A DNA stretch of 64,000 nt from Pyrus communis. Lineage: Eukaryota; Streptophyta; Magnoliopsida; Rosales; Rosaceae. A program made the position numbers and the translations under genes. The stretch lies in assembly GCF_963583255.1 (NCBI RefSeq), contig NC_084809.1:3647501-3711500 (forward strand), in the 5' to 3' direction. The notes under the pieces are model-generated. The model did not search any database. It was not told the origin of the DNA and was given only the letters and a program-made list of their open reading frames with translations. Position 1 is the stretch's first letter. The number at the start of each line of letters is the position of its first letter. Below, piece by piece: positions 19,879 to 31,700 of the stretch.

Positions 19879-20300
19879 GGACGTCGCTCAAAATCGAAGA
19901 GAGAAAGGAGGAAGGCGGCGACTGGCGAATCAAGAACGCATCTTGTTTCCGAATCCGAAAAGGGCCCCAAGATTCTGGGAAGCGGGATGCGTTTTGCAAA
20001 ACGGGTACCGAGTTTTGTTGGAGCGATTAGCGCGTGGAAATGGAAGGAGTTTTCTTCTCGAATTTGGATTTTGGATTTTGGATTTGGGAGAATTTGAATG
20101 CTTGGAGTTGCAGGAGGGGGAATTGGAGCAAAGTCAACCTGCTGACTCTTCTTCTGTTTACGTCGGCTCAACGCGGGTCAGGAGCTTGTTTTTGACCAAA
20201 ATCAAAAGAAAAATGTTAAGAAGGCTCTTCTTTTTTCGGCTCTTTGAATACTTAGAGTGGGCGCATACATATTTGATTTTTATTTTAGTTTAAATCGTTG
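19879..20300. promoter_or_regulatory. Probable promoter and 5' UTR of the carrier gene
   Basis: Immediately upstream of the minus-strand start codon. Long overlapping open frames occur on both strands but have no family features and one overlaps exon 1 in a different frame, so I treat the region as leader and promoter. No core element could be assigned with confidence. Confidence 0.35.
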
Positions 20301-21876
20301 GATCGAATGAATAAAAAATATAAATACACAAATATAGAAAAAAAGTATGTGAATATCGTTACTCTTTAATATTCCAACTAACAATTAACTATACGATCGT
20401 CATCTAGACCTGTAAATGGGTTGATTTAGATTTAGGTCAATTTGAACCGATCTATCAAGTAAACAAATCATTTAAACTCGATTGTTAATTTAAGGATCAT
20501 TAAATCTAGCCTCATAGGTCATCCGTTTTAATCGTATGCAACTGATTTATAATTTCGGATTTTATAATTTCATGAATTGCAATCTAGAATTCAAAGACTG
20601 AATCTTTTTTAAGAATTAAAGACCGATTCATTTCCACATTTTGTGCACAAAATCATTGCATGCAACCAATTGAGTGTCAATAACAATAACCGGAGGTCTC
20701 GGGTTCAAAATCCGATGCTAGTGTGGAAATCAGATTTGTGATCAGAAGAGACTAAAATACTTCTGTAAATTTTCGGCCCTTGGAAATGATGGATAATCGT
20801 GTGGAAACCGGTTGTTCTCCTTAAAAAAAATAAAAAAATAAAAAAAACAATTCCTTTAAATTTGTTGGCTCAAAAATTTGAGATGTCTTGTCAGCATTGA
20901 TCAGCCTTACTAATTCAAGTGCGGCGCGTAACAATGACTCCGCGTGCACCCGTTGGATCAGAATGGATCCTTCATCTTGACCATTTGTTTGTGAGAGTGC
21001 ATATTTCTTCATGTACCGCGTGGCGCTGGACCAGCTCTCGTCAGTGGGCTGCATGTAAATAGGGCCCGCAATAAATTTGGTCCGGGCTTGGTTTGCTACA
21101 ATTGAACAGCCAGATAGCCCAGTTGGGTTGATTCCATTGGGCCTTAACATAATAAGCGAGCCCCTGCATGCATGCTGCGGAAGCCAACTGCGTTTTGGAT
21201 ATGAAGTCTCGTACGAAGCTTTAGACAAAGGTGCTTTTGAGATATTGGGCCCTTACGACATCTTGTGCGCATTCCGACAATTGGTTGAGCGAATAAGCCA
21301 ACTTCAAAGTAGATTTGTTTTGTGACGAGTGCATTATGACCCGTGAAATTTCAATTAGGTTTGATTGCAACCTTCATATTTTACCTTTAATCTATTTGTT
21401 TGACCATTAAGTGATGATCTCACTAGCTTGGAACCCACATTAATGCTGACGGGGATGTCAGAACTTTTCCACATAAGAAAAAAAAAAGTAGAATTCAGTG
21501 CTCACTGGTGTAATTTTATGACAAACATAATATATGGGGCTGGAGACGATGACGGTGGCAGGGTTGGGTGTGGGCTGGCGGCGGTTGGTTGCGGGGGAGG
21601 TTAGGCTGGGAAAGGAGGTGCCAGTGAGGCCATGGTTATGGGCGTGTGGTGGGACTGAGGGGGGTGGGGCCTAATTTTTTTATTTTTATTTTAAAATTAG
21701 TTTTAAGAACTAGGGTAGGTTGGGCAGTAGAGAGAAAATATGTAGCCGAACTATATTGGTTGACTACGACCACGTCAATAAATTACAAATATATATGTTG
21801 AAAACTGGATTTTAGGAATGTCTATTGGCGTCTACGCGTGGCATATGAGCTGGTTGTTTCCTGTATTTTATCCTCG
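20301..21876. other. Intergenic, no gene seen
   Basis: AT-rich DNA with a GC-rich segment. Opposed frames at 20821-21325 lack any family feature. At 21540-21670 the plus strand is strongly G-rich with several GGG runs. Confidence 0.4.
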
Positions 21877-22042
21877 ATAATGTTAGGTAGACCATAATTT
21901 TAAACTAAATTTGTAAATTAAATGATGTTTTACTACTAAGAATAAGCAAATTAATCGACACTTAAGTAACAATCTAATCATCAACAATCACATTATTTAA
22001 TTTCCAAAGTTCAATTTAAAATTTTAGCTGCCTTAGCATTAC
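21877..22042. mobile_element. MITE, about 166 bp
   Basis: The left arm TAATGTTAGG...ATTTTAAA and the right arm inverted TAATGCTAAGG...ATTTTAAA are imperfect inverted repeats of about 50 bp sharing AAATTAAAT. The same termini occur at 56006-56163 and at the window start. No coding capacity, and a target duplication was not resolved. Confidence 0.6.
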
Positions 22043-23125
22043 CCTTCTTCTAGTACCATACACATTTCATACACAAATAAAAAGAAAAATGGTGCTATTT
22101 GGACAAGGTGTTTGTAAATGTTGGAATAAAAATAATAAATCTCGGGACTTGACTTTATCCCCCTAACTTATTACCCACAGAAATATTTTATTAAAACCAT
22201 AAAATAAGAATGCATGAATCCAATCTTTTGCCCTTAGTATTTCAATAAGGTCTATTACTATCATACAATTTTTTTCAAAGATGATCAATTAGTGGCTTCA
22301 TTATGACAGTTCATTTTTATGGGTCGAGAAGATTTGCAGAGATGTTTTAGCTTTTTCTGGTCATTATTTTGTGATGCACCAGTGTTATGAATTAAATTTA
22401 AGACGCGCCATTTAAAATAAGGCCCTGAAATTCGTTCCAAATCATAGTAACCACTAGAAGTCTTCTAAAATCTGACAAAACAAAATTGTACAAAATACTA
22501 AGTTCCAAACCAAGTAACTACTAGAAGTCTAAGAAGCTGCCGATTTCATATTTTTGTGCTGGAGAAGATGCCAAATACGAATAGCCAGACCTTTGATTTT
22601 GATTTGTGATCATCACAACTGTCAACGACTTTATTTACTTTGAAACAGTCAATTAATCTTTTTTAACCCATTCTATAAAATAATTATTAGCAGAAAACAA
22701 CCCACAAATTAATAATTATTGTAAAATGAATTCTTTTTTTTTTTTTTTGAAGAACTTGTAAAATGAATTCTTAGGCTCTCAGCATAACACATAGTTTTTG
22801 AAATTTTTTATCATGTCTAGTATGTGATATATGCCGAATAAATGAGGGTAACGATTCGACAATAAGAATTTAATCGTTGAAATTTTGTGTTTATTTTACA
22901 CTGATAGATACTAAATTATAAAATAAGTTGAGTTAATTTATATATTGAATTAACTATGATAATTTAATTAGTAACCTATCATACACTAGAATAAAACAAG
23001 TTAGTTAAGAAACCAAAGACTTCCAAATTAGAATAAAATTAGTTAATTAAAAATTTACTCTTTTAAACTGTCTTAGCAGACTTGCAAAGTGATCAGTATC
23101 GCACACGCTACCGCGTTCTCCCTCC
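22043..23125. other. Intergenic, no gene seen
   Basis: AT-rich, low-complexity DNA with a T run at 22733-22748. It leads into the promoter of the COBRA-like gene. Confidence 0.4.
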
Positions 23126-23152
23126 TCTCTCTCTCTCTCTCTCTCTCTCTCC
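23126..23152. repeat. (CT)n tract in the COBRA-like leader
   Basis: About 13 CT repeats 135-160 bp before the ATG at 23286. Pyrimidine tracts are frequent in plant 5' leaders and core promoters (Y patch), so a regulatory role is possible but not shown. Confidence 0.8.
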
Positions 23153-23285
23153 TCACTCCTTATTTTCTCTGCTTCGGAAACGAAACCTGTGCCACCACCT
23201 CTGACCAAACCGCAAGAAACTTTGCGGCACCCAAGACAAATTAGAACGCAAACATTCTGATCAGAACAAAATCTAATTGCCGGAA

Positions 23286-25963
23286 ATGGGGTTTCTCTTC
23301 CTGCCCATGATTCGATCAGTCCCGAAATTCGTCAGTTTCGCCACCTTGCTCGTCTTTGTGCTTTCTTGCACAAGCACCTTCATTGCTACAGGTATATATA
23401 TGCTCGGACTCGGTCTTTTTTTTCTTTCAAAGTTTGAATTTTTTAAGCTGGTGATTTGTGATTTCTTCAAAGTTTGAATCTTTAATTTGCTTGGTGGGTT
23501 TTCTTGGCCTAATGTGTCTTATTTCTTCATTGTTTGTGAGGTTTTGGCAGCTTTGGGGTTTTGGGTTTTCACTGTTACATACGAGGATGATTTTTTATTT
23601 ATTTATTTATAATTTAATTTGTTTTATCAGATGGGTTTTTTTTTATGGAAAAATTGTATTTCGTTATGAAGTTCTTGTGTTTCGGGATGAATTCGAACTT
23701 TTTGAATTTTAACAGAAGAAACTGTGGCAAACAAGGCTCTGAAATTATTGTTTTACATGGTTTTTTATTGATTCGAATCATCACATTGTTCATTGTTTTG
23801 CTTGTGTGTTGCCAGAAGCGTATGATCCACTCGACCCGAACGGAAATATCACCATCAAATGGGATATCTTAAGCTGGACTACTGATGGCTATGTTGTAAG
23901 TATTATCTGAGAAGTGTTTGTTTTTTACATTAGTTGCACGGAATGTGTAAAATCATTGCGTACGAAGAAATATACGTGCAATGAATTTCTGAGGAATAAC
24001 AAGAGCTGCTTGTCGAAGTTCTTTAAGCATCGATCAGTAGCCTGACACTGAACATCATCTTTACTTCATGCTTCCATTTGGATTTTTGATTGCACAAACT
24101 ACATAGTCTGTATAGTGACTCTAGTTCAGTTATTTTTCGTAGTCTGGTATTGAGGTCCTTTGGTACTTTCTGTCACTCGCAATGTCATTCCTACTCCGAG
24201 ATCTTCAGGAATGAAACTATGGAACTTAGTCACTAGTATGAGTATCAAGTCTTGGTCCCCTCAAGATTAAAAACTGAATCACAAGTTGCACTCAAATTTA
24301 GACGTTCCACTTTTGCTTTAGTGAAACAAATCTCGATTAGCTGTTGACAGCAGCATATAACATGGGTTTGTTTTACCTTTCCCCAACAGTTGAATTGAGT
24401 GAATATCTAATCAGTGTTCTCTTTGAATGAATACACAGGCCTCTGTTACACTTTTTAACTTCCAAAAGTATCGGCACATTCAGGCACCAGGATGGTTGCT
24501 AGGGTGGACATGGGCAAAGAAGGAGATTATATGGAACATGGTGGGAGGAGAAGCCACAGATCAAGGGGATTGTTCAAAATTCAGAACAACAATTCCCTAC
24601 TGCTGTGAGAAGACTCCTACTATTGTTGATCTATTGCCCGGAACTCCTTACAATCAACAATACACAAATTGTTGCAAAGGAGGAGTACTTAGTTCATGGG
24701 TGCAAGATCCAGTAAATGCTGCAGCGTCTTTTCAAATAAGTGTTGGTCAAGCAGGAACCACGAACAAGACCGTCAGACTTCCTAAAAACTTCACCCTTAA
24801 CACACCCGGTCCTGGGTATACTTGTGGTCCGGCCAATGTCGTCAAACCAACTCAATTTATCAGTCCAGATAAAAGGAGAGTCACTCAAGCTATGAGTAAG
24901 TGTTATGAATCCTTTCAAACATAAATGTTTGCGCTAATAAATTTGTCAGTCGTTCTTACCCTTTGTTCGTGACAGTGACATGGAATGTGACGTGCATATA
25001 TTCGCAATTCCTGGCTCAGGCAGCTCCTACATGTTGTGTCTCTCTCTCATCCTTCTACAATGAAAACGTAGTGCCCTGCGCAACATGCTCATGTGGCTGC
25101 CAAAGTAACGCAACTCATCCAGGAAGCTGTGTAGAGTGAGCTCTCTTCCGGAATCAGTTTCTTTTAACTTCTTTTAGCTTTTACTTTTAATTTTTTTTTC
25201 GTTAAGACATTTATGTTCTCTGTGAAATTGCAGATCAGATTCCCCCCATTTGGCTTCAGTTGTCTCAGCCTCCAACAAGAATAGCTACACGCCTCTAGTT
25301 AGATGCACTAATCACATGTGCCCAATCCGAGTTCACTGGCATGTCAAGGAAAACTACGTACAATACTGGCGAGTGAAGATTACAGTTACAAACTTCAATT
25401 ACAGGATGAATTATTCGGATTGGAACCTGGTTGTCCAACACCCAAACTTTGACAATCTGACCCAGATTTTCAGCTACAACTACAAGTCGATGACTCCTTA
25501 TGGAAGAATTAGTATGTTAACCCTTACTTCTTATTACTTTTCATATGTTCTTTGCTCACATGATTTGACTAGAACTTGAAGTTTTGTATGGTTTTCTAAA
25601 ATACCTGCGTATGTTATTCGTCCTTTATAACATTGAAAGTTACGAATCTCTGATCTGGATTTCTTTCAAACAGATGATACTGCCATGTTATGGGGAATTA
25701 CGTTCTACAATGATATTCTGATGCAATCTGGGCCTCTTGGTAATGTACAGTCAGAACTGCTTTTCCAAAAGGGTGAAGCATTCACATTTGATAAGGGTTG
25801 GGCGTTCCCTCGAAGGGTCTATTTCAATGGTGATAACTGTGTGATGCCACCTCCGGATGCCTATCCACGGTTGCCAAATTCTGGTTTCCAGCAGCATGTC
25901 TCTCTACTTACTCTAATCATGACATTTCTATCGACCGTTGCAGTCATGTATGCTTATGCTTAA
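23286..25963 (+). CDS. COBRA-like GPI-anchored wall protein (COB/COBL1 type), 6 exons
   Basis: An extracellular, plasma-membrane-anchored protein of the family that guides cellulose deposition and anisotropic cell growth. Exons 23286-23391, 23816-23895, 24439-24895, 24976-25135, 25234-25511 and 25674-25963 give 456 residues, the usual length of COB. A signal peptide spans about 1-35. The mature start EAYDPLDPNGNITIKW opens the carbohydrate-binding-like N-terminal domain, followed by the Cys-rich block with the family motif CCVS at 234-237. The C-terminus has DAYPRLPNSG, a likely omega site, then a hydrophobic GPI-addition tail. All introns are GT-AG. It is tail-to-tail with the next COBRA-like gene, with 574 bp between stop codons. 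COB versus COBL1 cannot be settled without a tree. Confidence 0.94.
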
Positions 25964-26537
25964 CCTGAGCTCGAAAATGTTCCAATCTATGATTTTCAAA
26001 GGGTATAGTACTATAGTTTAGAAGGGAATTTTTGGAAGCCACTCGATGTTCTGATGCGTATTGGTGAAGTGCTTCCGACGTGAAATTTGATGTCGTCAAA
26101 TGTGCTGTTGATGTCGTCAAATGGGCTGCTTCTGGCTGTTGTGTTGTATGAATATTCATGTAGCCAGACCCTTTTGGTTGTAGAGTTTACCAGATGATGT
26201 AGTCATGATTGTAAATCCGAAACGAGCAATTGAATCTGATCAGAGTATTGTTATCTGTTGTTACTGTTTACCTAATCTGTCGTATGATCGCGTAGATTAA
26301 CCAAATCATGGCATTTCTGCGTTAACTTAAAGATTTCATTTGCCAGTCATGTACTTATCATTTATATGGACAGAGAAATTCATATACCAGACTCATTCAG
26401 TCTCTCTGTTCACAGGATACACATACAAGTAAGTTAAGTTTGCTTCTTCAAAGAATGCTTCAAATTTAAGCACCCGTGCTCCAATTCTCTCTGCAAAATA
26501 TCATTCGTACCACGATTCTGGAATCTACGGAACCAAA
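25964..26537. other. Spacer between convergent COBRA-like genes
   Basis: Holds both 3' UTRs. A 20-21-bp direct repeat (TTGATGTCGTCAAATG near 26087 and 26108) is visible. No coding region. Overlapping antisense transcripts are possible. Confidence 0.5.
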
Positions 26538-28707
26538 TCACCAAAGAGCTGTGAACACGAAAGTGAATGACGACATCAACGTTGAGAAGGAAAGTAGAAT
26601 TTCATGGGCAGAATTGGGAAGAAACGGGTAGACAGCAGGTGGAGGCAACTGGCACTCATCGCCATTGAAGTAAACTTTGCGAGGAAATGCCCACCCCTCC
26701 CTCAAAGTGAAGGTGCTCTTGTCCTTTTTAAGCAGCATCTCCGACTGAACGTGCCCAAATTTCCCGGCTTCCATTAAGTGGTCATTGAAGAACTTCAAGC
26801 CATAAAACATGCCAGTGTCATCTGCATATAACGTGACAGCTACGTTAGGTTGTGACTACAATAATTATAATGTGGAGGAGGAAATCGATTGGAACTCACT
26901 TATGGAGTCGTAAGCAATGAGAGGCTTGTAATCGAAGCTGAAAACTTGTGTGACATTGTTGAAGTTAGGATGCTGAATAACCAGAGTCCAAAGCGTGTAG
27001 TTCATCCGATAGTTGAAGTTTGTAATCGACACCTTCACACGCCAATAGTCCTTGTAATTCAGCATCACTTGCCAGTGCACTCTCACCGGACACATGTGGC
27101 GTGTGCACTGCAGTAGTGGCTGCACATTGCCTTTCTTCGTAGCGTCATCTTCCACCATGCTAAGAATTTTGGAACCACTTCTGCAACACAATCAACATTT
27201 TTGACATGTGATTTATGTATATATCTTTGCACAGATTAGGCAATATATCATCACTTGTTCAAGGACTTACTGGACGCAATTGCTCTTGTCGTGGCAACCA
27301 CAAGTGCAAGAAGGGCAAGGAACGACTGTGGAATTGTAAAAAGACGAGAGAGAGACACAACAGCTTGGGTACTTTTTGGCCAGAAGTTGTGAATATGTGC
27401 AGGTCACGTTCCATGTCACTGCATAAAATATGATAGCCGTTATGCATTTGACATGTCACATACTAATCAAAATGAACCAATAATCTAAAATGTGTTGCAA
27501 AATTGTGAGAATGAATGCCCGTAGTAGTATAATTGTTGTTATGTGAAGTTTTCAAAAAGAGCACTCTTTTCACTTTTTGGTTTGTCACAGATGTGGCTCT
27601 ATATAAAGAGCACTCTGTGTGTGATTACAATACACAACAAAGAAAAGAAGTGAAAGCAATAATATCAGTATCCCTCCCTCCTCTTTTTCTTGCAATCTTT
27701 TGTGTCATAGTTACGAAACTAAACGATGTGATATTTTGCACTTGCTTCTCTCCTGTCCCTAGCAAAAGATTATCTCTCTAACTTTTGCCTATTTATAACA
27801 AAATGTTGCGCAAATAATTGAGTCATGTGACACAGAGGAACTTACTCAAAGCTTGAGTCCTGCGGCGTCGGTCAGGTGACAAAAATATTGTGGAAGGCAC
27901 AACTCTTGCCCTGCCACAGGTGTACCCTGGTCCGGGGCCTAGCAGCGTGAAGTTCTTAGGAAGTCTGACTGTCCGGTTTGTAGTTTCGGCTGATCCAACA
28001 CTGAGCTGGAAGGATGAGACCGCGGTCGATGGATCTTGGCCCCACGCAGACACCACGCCACCTTTGCAGCAATTTGTGAATTGCTGGTTGTAAGGAGTAC
28101 CAGGAAGCAAGTCCACAATGGTGGGGGTTTTCTTGCAACAATGAGGTATGTTCCCCTTGAACCAGGAGCAGTCACCTTGCTCCGTGGCTTCAGCTCCCAC
28201 CGCCGCCCATATCACTTCTTTTCTAGCCCACATCCATCCTAACGTCCACCCTGGGCTCATGATGTGGCGGTACATTTGGAAATTGTTCATGGTAACAACC
28301 GCCTGTAACAAATTCATTAGAGGCGTAATCGATCATTGTTGATGCATTTTGTATGCACCCTCTAAATCTTCTTAGAACAATTTTCTTAGACAACTGATGA
28401 AGGTAAAATTCGTTCAACTAATGAGATCGAGTAATGGATATCGAGTACGAGAGAAATCAAGTTAATTATAGGAAAAAAGTGATACTCACCACATAACCAT
28501 CTGGTGTCCAAGACATGATATCCCATTTTACTGTTATGTTTCCTTTCGGATCCAACGGATCATATGCAGCTTCATCAAATCAGAAAACATCAAATAAGTG
28601 ATTATTTTTCTTTCTTCAATCCAATGTGTAGTAGTCTAAGGAGTTAGAGTTTTACCAGCACATGAAAACATGGCAAGAAAGAAGAGAACTGGTACCAAAC
28701 TTCTCAT
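26538..28707 (-). CDS. COBL4: COBRA-like protein 4 type (secondary-wall COBL4/IRX6), 6 exons
   Basis: A GPI-anchored extracellular protein; its Arabidopsis counterpart (COBL4/IRX6) is needed for cellulose in secondary walls. Exons (minus): 28656-28707, 28490-28569, 27846-28302, 27271-27418, 26900-27180 and 26538-26821, in frame for 433 residues, close to the Arabidopsis length. Signal peptide about 1-18; mature start AAYDPLDPKGNITVKWD; CCVS at 216-219; likely omega site in PNSAHE followed by a hydrophobic tail ending FTALW. Exon 3 is 457 nt, exactly as in the neighbouring COBRA-like gene, and splice phases are the same, so the pair share gene structure. COBL4 identity rests on the motif NNFQMYRH, length and the carrier gene nearby. 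It is probable but untested by phylogeny. Confidence 0.9.
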
Positions 28708-29602
28708 CTTCACGGTCCGAAACCCTAATTATCAACTTTGCGGTGATTGAGTTTGGATTGTAAGCTTAAGCCATGAGCAGGAGCATTTAGTGGGAAATGG
28801 AAGTGTATGCATTTAAGGAAGATAGGGATTGTGCAAAGGAAAATTTTGTTAGCTTTGTGAACAGATGAATTACCTAATGGTTGTTGCATACTTAGAACTA
28901 CATGTTCAATTCTCTCAGTCTCTCTCATCTCTCGAGACTTCTGTTTGGCTTTCCAAGTCCTAAAAGCAACTGCTTTAGCTCGCTAGGCATTCTAAATATA
29001 TTTGCAGTGAGCACATCATTTCAACGGTCCCTGATTTACAGCTGAAGTTGACAGGTAATGAGAGTAGAAGTTCAAGCTAAGAGAAATTCTATAAAGTCTT
29101 TAAGGGAAGAGATCCCTATTTCTTGAAAAAAATCGAAATTAGTCACAAATGACTCGTAGGCTTGTAACTCAAGTGATTATGATTCACAACTAGATTCCTA
29201 GTGGCCATGGCCACCACCCCAACTTTTTTCTAACCTTTTGACATGCAAAGTTATTTACAATATGGTAGGAGATTTTTAGTGAAAAAGTAGATGGTGGCTC
29301 CCAATCCAAGTTAATGCACATGTGTGAATATTATTGGTTATGGATTTTGCCAGCCCCCCAACCCAAATTTTGGCTCTTCTCTTGATTAAAAGTACTAAGT
29401 ATTAACTTTTGATGATGCATATAAGGTTTTGTGTTCAATTTTTTTCTTTTTCTATCATCGTTTGTATCAACAAAAATAAAATTTTGGTCGAATCAAAATG
29501 TGTTCGTTGTGATTTTTATAAAAAAAAAGTCCACAATATTTTCTTACAAAACAAGTTACTTCTGCATGGGAAGATATCTTGCTCTTGTTGTTGGTATATT
29601 TC
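28708..29602. promoter_or_regulatory. Upstream region of the COBL4-type gene
   Basis: No gene seen. It would contain the COBL4 promoter on its left side. AT-rich. No secondary-wall NAC or MYB binding site was scored because I could not scan systematically. Confidence 0.35.

Positions 29603-29680
<78 letters not shown>
29603..29680. repeat. Compound (AT)n(GT)n microsatellite
   Basis: About 20 AT repeats followed after TGCATG by about 14 GT repeats. It creates long spurious open frames on both strands (YIYIYI and THTHTH types) that are not genes. Confidence 0.97.
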
Positions 29681-29683
<3 letters not shown>

Positions 29684-29689
29684 GTGTTG

Positions 29690-29880
29690 CGTGCATAATG
29701 GGATAAAGGCTGCAGTGCCTTGTGTGAAGAAACACAACCGAAGGCTGCAGTGTCGTGTCTTTTGGCAAAAGGAGCATGGCTGCAGTTCCATGTTTCTGGT
29801 GCAATGACGTGTCTTTTGGTAAAAGGAGCATGGCTGCAGTTCCATGTCTCATGGATGAAGAAGCACAACCAAGGGATATG
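29690..29880. repeat. 54-bp tandem repeat with CTGCAGTTCC core
   Basis: CGTGTCTTTTGG...AAAGGAGCATGG starts at 29754 and again at 29808, and GGCTGCAGTG-type words recur before and after. At least two full and two partial units. No gene. Confidence 0.7.
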
Positions 29881-30346
29881 TCGCTTGCTATGAAATTAAA
29901 AAGTGATGACTTCTTGCAGTTCCGTGTCACTAACAATGGGATTGCATCTTTTCAGAAAATGAAAGATGCAGCAGGGTGCGACTTTGATTAAAAGATGCAT
30001 TCATTCGGTGTTAATGAAGCAGGAAAGAACATAACTTTTTTTTATGCACACTTTGATCCATCTTCAAAGGGTTTCATAGTATCTATATCTAGCTTATGTT
30101 GGCTGCATATTTGGATATATATACAATTCTTCAAACAATAGTTTCTTATCCTCTTTCTCTCCATCAAAATTATACAGTTTCCCTTTAGAAGATTTCAAGG
30201 GAATTTCAGTTCTTGCTAAACTAATATTCCAAACTTTGTTGTATCCTGAAAGTGATTTGTTTTAGACCCGTTAGCAAACTCATATTAGAGTGGGGGCAAA
30301 TATCACTTTAAGGAAAACGTATTAACGTGTCTCAAAGTCAGTTTTC
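29881..30346. other. Intergenic, no gene seen
   Basis: AT-rich. Nothing recognised. Confidence 0.35.
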
Positions 30347-30978
30347 TGTTAAATTCTTAACCTTATTCTTATTGAATGATAAACTTTTCATTCTTTTGGA
30401 ATAAGATAAACTTTTCATTCCTTTGGAATAAGATAAACTTTTCATTCCTTTGGAATAAGATTACACCCTGTATATATACAAGTATTGCAACCAATGAGAG
30501 AGCTATCTAACAAACAAAACAAACTATCCAATATCTAACAAACTACCCAATATCTAAGTAGGATCTTTTATATCTACATTTACATTTGTACCCTCAATAT
30601 CCCCCTTCAAACTAATCTGAGGATGTCGAAGAGCAAGTTTGGCCCTGAGAAACAAAAATCTGGATTTGGACAGAGCCTTTGTGCAAATGTCAGCTATTTG
30701 ATCCTGTGAACAGACAAAATGCATAGAAATTTCGTGTGCCAAAACTTTTTCCCGAATGTAGTGATAGTCGATTTCGACATGCTTAGTACGAGCATGAAAA
30801 TGATAAACTTTTCATTCCTTTGGAATAAGATTACACCCTGTATATATACAAGTATTGCAACCAATGAGAGAGCTATCTAACAAACAAAACAAACTATCCA
30901 ATATCTAACAAACTACCCAATATCTAAGTAGGATCTTTTATATCTACATTTACATTTGTACCCTCAATAATTCTAACA
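30347..30978 (-). mobile_element. Internally deleted Ty1/copia remnant
   Basis: Two LTR copies of one family (30347-30598 and about 30801-30978, minus orientation, ends TGTTAGAAT...TTTAACA) bracket a 202-bp internal piece. That piece encodes only the C-terminus of copia RNase H (ARTKHVEIDYH then ADICTKALS) and a purine tract GAAGGGGGA. The leader, gag, protease, integrase and RT are gone. The upstream LTR is cut after GATAAACTTTTCAT and joined directly to pol, suggesting deletion at a short repeat. The downstream LTR lacks its first nine bases after the purine tract. It includes three 27-bp units (30378-30458). Confidence 0.8.
30378..30458. repeat. Three 27-bp tandem units inside the LTR remnant
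   Basis: GATAAACTTTTCATTC... repeated at 30378, 30405 and 30432. The other LTR copy has a single unit. Repeat-number variation within an LTR. Confidence 0.9.
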
Positions 30979-31355
30979 CTAGTGTAGATACAAAGAGTCC
31001 CTTTCTGATAGAAAAGACCGCTCAACTCAACTGCTTGCAATTTAAAGGCTTGAATTGAGTTCTCTTCAACAGCAAAATATCTGTCTTTTTGGCCTCAATT
31101 TGCAGTTCCTTTCCATTCGCTTTGATGAATATATGGGAGGTTCCGCCACCGAAACCATGAAACTATGGATAGTATAACGACAAATCAACATAGTTATTGG
31201 CTTGGAAAATAATTGATAGCTAGCCCATTAGTTGTGAATTAGTTCTTCAAAAGGTTGGATGTAAACCTCAACCGGTTATTATGTGTGAAGCGTAATTCTA
31301 TTTGTATTATTCACGTGTTAGGCTTGATAATTCTCTATACGTGAGGGGGTGTGTG
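30979..31355. other. Intergenic, no gene seen
   Basis: No recognisable feature. It may include a degenerate outer part of the repeat family at 31356-31700. Confidence 0.3.
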
Positions 31356-31700
31356 AGAGTGTAACGATAAAGTCCCACATCAATGAGGGACCAAACCATA
31401 TAGGGACTTATAAGAGGTTAGACTACTTCCCATATAGCTAATGAGTTTTATGGTGGAATCTCAACTTTCTTCATAGTATTGGAGTAGATTGTCTTATTTG
31501 TGAAGCTCAATGACTACACGTACTACACGTTACCAAATTTGTGTTGTTCACGTGTAAGACTTAAAAATTTGTCATATGTGCGGGGCGAGAGCGTGTTGAG
31601 AGTGAATCTCACATCGAAGAAAGAAGGAACATTGCATGTACTTATAAGTAATTGAGTTATTGCCTATATTGCCAATTAATTTTATGATTAAATCCCAACA
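31356..31700 (+). repeat. LTR/TRIM-like repeat left of the B12D gene
   Basis: Two diverged direct units, each with a CCCACATC or CTCACATC block followed by CTTATAAG and then a GTTTTATGG or TTTTATGAT plus AATC block. The family recurs in inverted orientation to the right of the B12D gene (33436-33755). Confidence 0.5.

Noticed and set aside
19716..20293. Long overlapping open frames of about 150 codons on both strands upstream of the carrier gene
   Set aside because: No family features; they overlap carrier exon 1 in other frames and are best explained as chance frames in a GC-richer leader.
20821..21325. Opposed frames of 135 and 82 codons
   Set aside because: No recognisable domain and no splice partners; treated as intergenic.
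29409..29991. Several frames of 78-133 codons across the microsatellite
   Set aside because: Composition is dictated by AT and GT repeats (YIYI, THTH, CVCV).
30554..30742. 62-codon minus-strand frame as a gene
   Set aside because: It is the tail of copia RNase H in a deleted element.
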